12,415 nt of DNA, from contig LGRX02031251.1 in NCBI GenBank assembly GCA_001247695.2, forward strand, positions 1 to 12,415, given 5' to 3'. A model generated the notes under the pieces. It was not told the origin of the DNA, made no database searches, and saw only the letters and a list, made by a program, of their open reading frames with translations. The DNA is from Cymbomonas tetramitiformis. Taxonomy: Eukaryota > Chlorophyta > Pyramimonadophyceae > Pyramimonadales > Pyramimonadaceae. This document shows, in pieces, positions 1-5,318 of this stretch. The position numbers and the translations under genes were made by a program. Numbering within the stretch: the first letter of the stretch is position 1; every line of letters begins with the position of its first letter.

Positions 1-352
1 GTATCATGAATTTTGTCACACCCATACGCCTTCTACATGAAGACAAGATACCGAGGAGAATCTCAGGGCGCCGAGACCGCAAGAAGAAGTGAAGACCTAC
101 GAACTGAAAAGTACCTTCAATCTGTGAAGCGGCTGAGCGTTGGCAGCGTGAGCCGTGGAAGGAGAGTTGGGAAAGCCAGTGAGTAGAGCAAGTGATAACC
201 GCAAAAAGCGAAGGGGACCGACCCAAGGACGAAGGGGCGCCGAACCCGAGAACCGAGCCGCATAATAGACGCATGCATACGCATATTGACATCTCGCCTG
301 TTATATATATGAGTCAGTGGATCAGGAGATTGCCACCGCTTAAGGGGGGGAG
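1..352 (+). mobile_element. 3' untranslated end of an LTR retroelement (partial, enters from the left edge)
   Basis: No open reading frame here resembles a protein. The stretch is purine-rich on the + strand and ends in a polypurine tract directly followed by a TG-starting sequence with LTR character. I read it as the last part of an LTR retrotransposon whose coding region lies left of the window. The family (copia, gypsy or other) cannot be decided because no pol domain is visible. The inference rests on the order purine-rich tail, G run, TGTTGTGCC and TATA box, not on a second LTR copy. Confidence 0.4.
342..352 (+). other. polypurine tract of the left retroelement
   Basis: An uninterrupted 11-base purine run, AAGGGGGGGAG, lies immediately before the putative LTR start at 353. 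In LTR retroelements such a tract survives RNase H digestion and primes plus-strand DNA synthesis exactly at the 3' LTR boundary. Its position supports the LTR call. Confidence 0.5.
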
Positions 353-499
353 TGTTGTGCCAGGAGGTATTTGAATTACCTGCTTGTCATGCGTCATCTG
401 ATCGAATACTGTAATTAGGCGGGAAATTAGCAGTGGACTGAGATCGGAGTGACAGATGTCAAATGAGACAAGATCAGAAGACTTGAGTAGGTAGATCAG

Positions 500-507
500 T
501 ATATAAG
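500..507 (+). promoter_or_regulatory. TATA box of the left LTR
   Basis: TATATAAG lies about 150 bases into the putative LTR and is followed by a GC-rich stretch. This is a plausible RNA polymerase II promoter that would mark the U3/R junction about 30 bases downstream. The call depends on the LTR interpretation. Confidence 0.4.
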
Positions 508-585
508 CGCCGAGCAGGGTTGGCGGCGCAGTTTCCGTTTCCAGTACACTTGAGTTAATATCTTTGAATGTTTCCGAATCCTCGT

Positions 586-635
586 GCAAGCCCGAAGTAG
601 GTAGCACAGTGCATGCCCGAAGTTGGCAGCACAAT
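586..635 (+). repeat. 25-bp imperfect tandem duplication inside the left LTR
   Basis: Two adjacent 25-base units (586-610 and 611-635) share the core GCCCGAAGT.GG.AGCACA and match at 21 of 25 positions. They lie downstream of the TATA box, so they would be in the transcribed R/U5 part of the LTR. Confidence 0.6.
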
Positions 636-829
636 CCTCTCTTACCGTTACAACCGTTTACCTTATACTTATCTACTTATCTTATCGTGTGTGATAATGC
701 CTGCTTGCATATATCACTCGATCTATTCTGTGGACTTGATTATCTCGACTTCACCGATCCGTTCGTCTCGTAACTGAATACAGCTTCCAATAATACGTAC
801 CCACACATATAATGCAACCCCGGGACACA

Positions 830-2115
830 TATGCTTAGTATCATGTTTTTTGTGCAATATACACGGTCAACCACAGGCAGGAAGACCCCTCCCGTGAGTT
901 CTGCAAAAGAGCAATGAACGCGAACGCTGCGAAGAAAAACCAGAACGGGTAAATCAGAAAAATCGAACGACTGAGATTTGCGATCCGCGATTTTCCGGGT
1001 TTCTTATCCGTTCCTCGATTTCGAGCTCCACTGCAGAAAAAAGGGCGATTCTCCGTCATAATTTCAGATGACCACTTCTACCCGTTCCTTTTCTTATTAG
1101 ATAAAATAGTGCACAGACATGTCAAATGGCAGATGCATGCAATTGGGAAGAAATACCCTAAGCAACGGGCACTGAAGAGAGACTTTCAGTGTGCGAGGGT
1201 TATGTGCAATCGCAACAAGAAAGTGAATGAGCAGCCATTGAAGTCTATTTCCCCTGTTAGCAATGACCACATAAAATGGTAATCAAGGCGACAATGGAGA
1301 TGAACGCATGATATCGATACGTCTATCTAATTATCAGCACGTGCATGACTTGCAAACAGCAAGGCTAAGGTAGCGTACCGTATTGTACTCTGAGCGCCCG
1401 GCAAAAGCTACAAGTCTGCTTGATCACATTATCGGATGAACTTTCAATTGGCAAGAAGCTTTCCAATGCACTGCCACCGGATACAATGGCTTGAAGTGGC
1501 TTTGTTTGAGACCACACAAGGCCATGTGATGATGGGATTACTTGCAGTGCATGTAATGTTTAGAACAGTCATCTGAATGCAGTCATTGTCATGGTTTAGA
1601 ACACGATCACAGCTACGTGTTTCTCACGCCTTATCTTTACCTTACTTGGGAGTGATGTTTTGACACGGACACCATGCTGGGTATTCCAGCTAAAGTGCAC
1701 AGCTTCACAACACCCAATTCATTGTTTGACATCTGGTCAAGCAACCATTTCACATCACATCGATCATCATCATCATCATCCATGTCCAGGTCATGAGGTG
1801 TTTGTCCTGCACGCAAATGCAGGAATCTCGCATCTTAGCGTGACAATATGCCAATATGGGTGTAAGGATGAAATCTACCGACATGAAAATATTTTATAAT
1901 CGCCACATCACTACACCTGCCACCGCTTCGAGGCCCTGACCCGCCCGCAGCCTGCGTTCTCGGTGTTGTGCAAAGGCTTGTCTTACCTGGCTTGAGTACG
2001 GCGCATCGAACAGGAACTGTTGTCCCGCTTTAGCCTCGCCTGGCAAACACGTGGCGCGCGCGCACAATGAACGTCCAAGCCCCGCCCCGGTGATGGCGGC
2101 TTACAGGCCGACGGC
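830..2115. other. gene-free stretch
   Basis: This is moderately AT-rich DNA without a convincing gene on either strand. Short open frames exist (for example 841-1059 on the - strand and 1660-1899 on the + strand), but they lack recognisable motifs and have low-complexity or random-looking composition. I saw no tRNA-like cloverleaf or conserved RNA motif by eye. The only distinct element is a small ATC microsatellite near 1763. Confidence 0.5.
1763..1780 (+). repeat. (ATC)6 microsatellite
   Basis: Six perfect ATC triplets lie in gene-free DNA. This is a simple sequence repeat with no apparent coding role. Confidence 0.85.
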
Positions 2116-2116
2116 G

Positions 2117-2140
2117 ATGGATGGTTAAATGGATGGTTAC
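2117..2140 (+). repeat. 12-bp tandem duplication
   Basis: ATGGATGGTTAA is followed directly by ATGGATGGTTAC (11 of 12 identical). A separate short direct repeat, CATGGCTGGGAAGA, occurs nearby at 2185-2198 and 2255-2268. Both are small local duplications in an otherwise unexplained segment. Confidence 0.6.
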
Positions 2141-2455
2141 ATGTGTTACATTGAAGCTCTGCCTTGGTAACAGCGCTTTCCGCACATGGCTGGGAAGAGC
2201 GCGTCTCCCACCTAGCACCGTAACACTTCAATCCTGAGGGTGGGGCATGTTGGGCATGGCTGGGAAGAACCCAAACCACCCACAGCGTGAGATTCAACAA
2301 GGACCTGAAGCCCCCACACTCACGCCGCACAACATGCTGACACTGCAATTACAATGTCGGACGTGCGCATCCTGTCCACTGGATGGCGTCGAGCCCTGCC
2401 AGCGCTTGCGGGGGGGTTGCTGTGGTGTTGGACTGGAAGGTTTACCCGCGTCCCC

Positions 2456-2505
2456 ACCGGGATCCGTGTGGGCCCTTACGGGCACACAGTTTGAGGGATC
2501 CCGGT
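2456..2505. repeat. nested inverted repeat (50-base hairpin)
   Basis: The outer arms ACCGGGATCC (2456-2465) and GGATCCCGGT (2496-2505) are perfect 10-base reverse complements. Inside them, GTGTGGGCCC (2466-2475) and GGGCACAC (2480-2487) pair with a two-base bulge around a TTAC loop. The structure could be a cruciform, an RNA hairpin or the remnant of a small inverted-repeat element. No coding gene is attached to it. Confidence 0.6.
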
Positions 2506-2580
2506 AGGCCCTCTGCCACTCTGCCCACTGAAGAGTCGGGTGGACTGCGCAACAAAAGGGGCTCGAGTGTGCCCGTGAGA

Positions 2581-2747
2581 AGCCAGCTCCATCACAGCCT
2601 TGGGATCTCCGAGGAGCCAGCTCCATCACAACGGGTGGATCTCTGAGGAGCCAGCTATATCACTCCTGGGATCCCCGAGGAGCCAGCACACCACAGCCTT
2701 GAGATCTCCGAGGAGCCAGCTCCATCACAGCCTTGGGATCTCCGAGG
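2581..2747 (+). repeat. minisatellite, five units of 32-34 bp
   Basis: Units start AGCCAGC and end CCGAGG or CTGAGG, at 2581-2614, 2615-2648, 2649-2680, 2681-2713 and 2714-2747. The first and last units appear identical; the middle three carry substitutions and 1-2-base deletions. A truncated sixth unit begins at 2748, and a degenerate unit recurs around 2815-2850. The 34-base period is not a multiple of three, so the repeat rotates frames and the open frames it creates on both strands are not convincing genes. Confidence 0.85.
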
Positions 2748-2807
2748 AGCCAACGAGTCCTCTTTGTCCCCCCATGCGGTGCGCCCCCTCCCCTCTCCTT
2801 GGGCCCT

Positions 2808-3049
2808 CAAGCTGGCGCTCCATCGCGGCCTTGGGATCTCCGCTGGGGCCGCAAGCGGCGTCCCTGGACCCGCCAGGAGGAGGGCCAGGACCTCCTCGGG
2901 GCGGAGGAGCCCCAGGAACGTGGTGGATCCGTGCTGCGGCCCCCCAAGCTGGCGCCCTGCGCGGCGGAGCGCGCGGGGCCGCAAGCGGCGCCGATTTGGA
3001 CGGCTGCGCCAGGAGGAGGAGCCAGGACCGCCTTGGGGGCGGAGGAGCC
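2808..3049 (+). repeat. GC-rich direct repeat, two ~105-bp copies
   Basis: Copy A (2808-2911) and copy B (2945-3049) share the ordered blocks CAAGCTGGCG, GGGGCCGCAAGCGGCG, GCCAGGAGGAGG, GCCAGGACC and GGCGGAGGAGCC with small indels between them. Copy A also contains a degenerate version of the adjacent 34-bp minisatellite unit, which suggests that the two repeat types arose from one another. Open frames on both strands are explained by the GC-rich, stop-poor composition. No protein family is recognisable. Confidence 0.7.
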
Positions 3050-3487
3050 ATGTAATTTCCCAGATTTCTGGTGTCAGCGCCTCACGGTGTTGCTGCAATG
3101 GTCCGGCTTGAATGCCAGGGCCCTCGGGACATGGCATACCGAGGATGGGAAGGGTTTGTTCCAGGTTTGCAGCTCACAGGTTGACAACGTTCTGACAAGC
3201 TTCATTTGCAATGTTTCATGCTAAAAGTCGTGTCAGGCTCGAATTTCCACTTCCCCCCGATCTTCAAACTTCGACAAAACTTATGATCATCTACAACAGT
3301 TATGGCAAGTTTCCCAGACGAACACGATGTTAATGTTACATTGCTATATATTCAACTGGAAGCTTGTACTGCGCACAGGTAGTGTTCGCATTGTTCACGT
3401 AACGCAGTCTACTTTTGTCTGCGGCCAGGGTATACAAGTTTGAAGCTGCCGCGGTGTCGCATAGACAGCACGGTGGATAGGTCAGGG
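3050..3487. other. gene-free left flank of the copia element
   Basis: Composition returns to near-balanced after the GC-rich repeats. No gene, repeat or RNA is evident. The last bases, GGTCAGGG, directly abut the LTR and do not match the bases after the other LTR, so no target-site duplication can be assigned. Confidence 0.5.
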
Positions 3488-3892
3488 TGTAGGAATTCGA
3501 GAGTTTCGTTTTCACAAAAGCGAGCATAAACTTTCATTATCAAAAGATATACCAGTTCGCAGCTCGAAACGCCACGAACATTTACGCGCCATCATTACTG
3601 ATTGGGCGATCTTATGTGAAAGTTCACGAAACAGAGTCCTACGTGTCACTGTCGTGTTCATACCGACCGCAGTGACACTCCTGAGTACAGATGAACTTAT
3701 TACGCACTTCCCGATGGTCATCAGTGATCTGACGGCCACGATTAGTTCAGCAGATCTACAGATCTAGATCTAAGGGTTCCACAGGGTTTCTTTAGGGTTT
3801 CTTCAGGGTTCGAGCATCCTGACTACTGTAGAAGGTCTAGATAGTCATGCTTTACACCAAACTGATCAGCAGGCACTTGCAGATTCCAATAC
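3488..3892 (-). repeat. 3' LTR of the copia element (left copy)
   Basis: This aligns without gaps to 11080-11484, with three substitutions at 3672, 3784 and 3811. On the + strand it begins TGTAGG and ends CCAATAC; read on the element's strand it runs from (G)TATTGG to CCTACA, so the 3' end has a canonical CA while the 5' end is atypical. The exact boundary near 3889-3892 is uncertain by up to four bases because ATAC is shared with the flank of the other copy. It contains four AGGGTT motifs and three AGATCT palindromes in the U3 part. Confidence 0.9.
3751..3810 (-). promoter_or_regulatory. AACCCT (telo-box-like) array in LTR U3
   Basis: On the + strand AGGGTT begins at 3773, 3783, 3794 and 3805, a spacing of 10-11 bases, preceded by clustered AGATCT palindromes. 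On the element's strand this reads as AACCCT boxes including AAACCCTAAA, which matches the plant telo-box consensus. The array lies 80-140 bases into the LTR, where U3 enhancer elements sit. The right LTR has the same array with one core altered by the substitution at 11376. A regulatory role is inferred only from position and spacing. Confidence 0.35.
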
Positions 3893-3899
3893 CCCTTCT
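3892..3899 (-). other. polypurine tract of the copia element
   Basis: On the - strand AGAAGGGG directly precedes the 3' LTR start TATTGG. This is the expected plus-strand primer position. It also argues that the LTR begins at TATTGG, making it about 404 bp. Confidence 0.6.
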
Positions 3900-3927
3900 A
3901 AAGGGTGACTGTCTAGTTGTCCTACTG

Positions 3928-4051
3928 CCAGTTCTTGGGAATGGTGCCCCTTCAGTCAGCAACATCCAGTTCTTGGGATGGTGCCCCTCCAGCTCCAGTT
4001 TATGGGGATGGTGCCCCTTCAGCTCCAGTTTATGGGGATGGTGCCCCCTTC
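3928..4051 (-). repeat. ~30-bp minisatellite in the 3' untranslated region of the copia element
   Basis: Four units start CCAGTT at 3928, 3966, 3995 and 4025 and contain GATGGTGCCCC or a close variant. The last two are nearly perfect 30-base copies containing GTTTATGGGGATGGTGCCCC. The array fills the gap between the RNase H stop and the polypurine tract. Each unit includes, on the - strand, a GGGG preceded by purines that resembles the real polypurine tract. Confidence 0.8.
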
Positions 4052-4056
4052 AATCT

Positions 4057-4926
4057 TCAGTCTTCAGGGTCGGAGTCCTTCAACTTCATGATGCCAAGCC
4101 TCTCCCAGTGTGTAAGGAAGGCTGGTAGAGGAAGAGGCTTGGTGAAGACGTCAGCTGTGTTGTCCGCCGAGGCGACGTACATGGCTTCCACCATCTTGGA
4201 CTTCACCAGCTCTCTGATATACATGTTTCTCACCTCGATGTGCTTGGAGCGGTTATTGTTGACATAGTCAGATGCCAGATGAATGGCCCCCTCATTGTCA
4301 CAATACATCGGTACTGGGGTGCAAATGTCCACAAGGTCGGTCAGCACGTTAATGATGTACTTGACCTCCCTCGCACCTTCAGACATGGCTATTATTTCAG
4401 CCTCGGTGGTCGGTAGCGACACACACCTCTGCATGATCGAAGAGAAGATGAGCAAGCTTCCACACAGGTAGACCGCAATGCCAGATGTAGACCTCCTCGT
4501 GGTCTTGCAGCCAGCATAGTCAGCATCAGTGTATATGCTCAGTGGTAGTGCTCCACCAGCCAGACCCAACCCCCTTGGCACAGAAGAGGTTGTCCGCAGT
4601 ATCAGTTTGTGGCTCATAGTGCCCTTGAGGTACCTGACAACCTGCTTCAGCGCCACAAAATGCTCTGGGCCATAGGACGCACAAAACCGAGAGAGAGCAG
4701 ATACAACAGCCATGATATCAGGGCGCGTGCACCTCGCAATCCACTGCAGCTGCCCAAGTAGCCCCCTGAACGGAATGGTGGCATCCTTGCCATCAGATGG
4801 GGCAAGAGAGCACCCTGGAGACATAGGTAGGCTAGCTGGCTTGGCATCCTTAAGCCCATAGGTGTCAATCATCTGGGAGATGTACCCAGACTGAGAGAGA
4901 TATGCCACCCTAGGGCCCCAGCGCAC
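4057..4926 (-). pseudogene. Pol C-terminal fragment: RT thumb/connection and RNase H (copia)
   Basis: This 289-residue frame lacks its own ATG: it is the end of Pol after a frame break near 4915. It begins in the RT region with YLSQSGYI. Residues 57-81 hold GQLQWIARCTRPDI and ALSRF, and residues 88-102 hold EHFVALKQVVRYLKG, all standard copia signatures. The RNase H domain follows, with acidic positions in TDADYAG (D134), TTEAE (E175), CDNEGA (D210) and DNTADVFTK (D259). RSKHIEVRNMYIREL at 226-240 is the typical pre-terminal block. The protein ends about 30 residues after the last motif, as usual. All expected RNase H catalytic acids are present, so the damage lies upstream. The domain degrades the RNA strand of the RNA:DNA hybrid during reverse transcription in the virus-like particle. 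Confidence 0.9.
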
Positions 4927-5318
4927 GTGCCCATCACCAGATCCAGCACACCCAAGTCCTTACAGGTATACTGTGAGTTGAAGGTCGTCACAAAGTTGTC
5001 ATACCATGATCGACTGTTGGTGGCGCAAATGTAGTCATCCACATATGCCAGGATGATGACCGTGATGTCAGAGTCCCGAATGTAGTAGAGGCAAGGCTCC
5101 ACATCACTGCGCCTCATCCTCTTATCATAACTCATAATGAAGGCATCACTGGTGTCAAACCACTCCTTGCCCGCCTGCTTCAGACCATACACCGCCTTGA
5201 GGAGCTTGGCACACGTCCTGCCCTGATACTCCAGCCCCCTAGGGAGCCTGACATATAGGTCCTCCCCCAGGATGATGACCGTCGAGCCTCGAGCCAGCCT
5301 CAAGACAGCTGTGTGCAC
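4869..5318 (-). pseudogene. Pol middle fragment: reverse transcriptase palm with YVDD (copia)
   Basis: This 149-codon frame is isolated by frame breaks on both sides and starts with no ATG. LYVRLPRGLEYQG (21-33), KAVYGLKQAGKEWF (41-54) and AYVDDYICAT (91-100) are copia reverse transcriptase signatures; YVDD carries two of the three catalytic aspartates. DLGVLDLVMG (121-130) is the motif normally continuing into the segment found in the downstream fragment. The first ~20 residues do not contain the motif A block (the D.kTAFL region) that should precede LYVRLP, so the first catalytic aspartate is absent. The frame overlaps its neighbours by 19 bases upstream and 58 bases downstream, which is a consequence of the frame shifts and not of translational coupling. 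Confidence 0.88.

Larger units (their letters stand above)
353..829 (+). repeat. putative 3' (or solo) LTR, 477 bp
   Basis: The stretch starts TGTTGTGCC right after a polypurine tract. The proposed end GGGACACA at 822-829 is close to the reverse complement of the start (GGCACAACA), giving the usual TG...CA termini with an imperfect inverted repeat. A TATATAAG box lies at 500-507, about 150 bases in, where an LTR promoter is expected. A 25-bp imperfect tandem duplication lies downstream of it. There is no second copy in the window, so the right end is an estimate: other CA dinucleotides between 780 and 830 could be the true end. Confidence 0.5.

Noticed and set aside
838..853. GTATCATG at 838-845 matching the first eight bases of the window, as a possible target-site duplication
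   Set aside because: The first copy sits at the arbitrary window edge, and the sequence between them does not start or end like an LTR element at those points. Likely chance.
841..1059. Small - strand frame with a hydrophobic segment (FWFFFAAFAFIALL)
   Set aside because: It is 72 codons in gene-free DNA with no homologous feel, no start context and no partner. A single hydrophobic run is not enough.
2581..2747. CRISPR array
   Set aside because: Units are contiguous, with no unique spacers between repeats, in a eukaryotic context. It is a minisatellite.
2655..3137. Overlapping long frames on both strands across the GC-rich repeats
   Set aside because: The frames are open in several phases at once and track a repeat whose unit is not a multiple of three. 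This is typical of stop-poor GC-rich repeat DNA.
3512..3739. 75-codon open frame on the - strand inside the LTR, repeated at 11104-11331
   Set aside because: It exists in both copies only because the LTRs are duplicates. It starts at a GTG, lies in U3/R, and shows no motif. One substitution changes a residue, which says nothing about selection.
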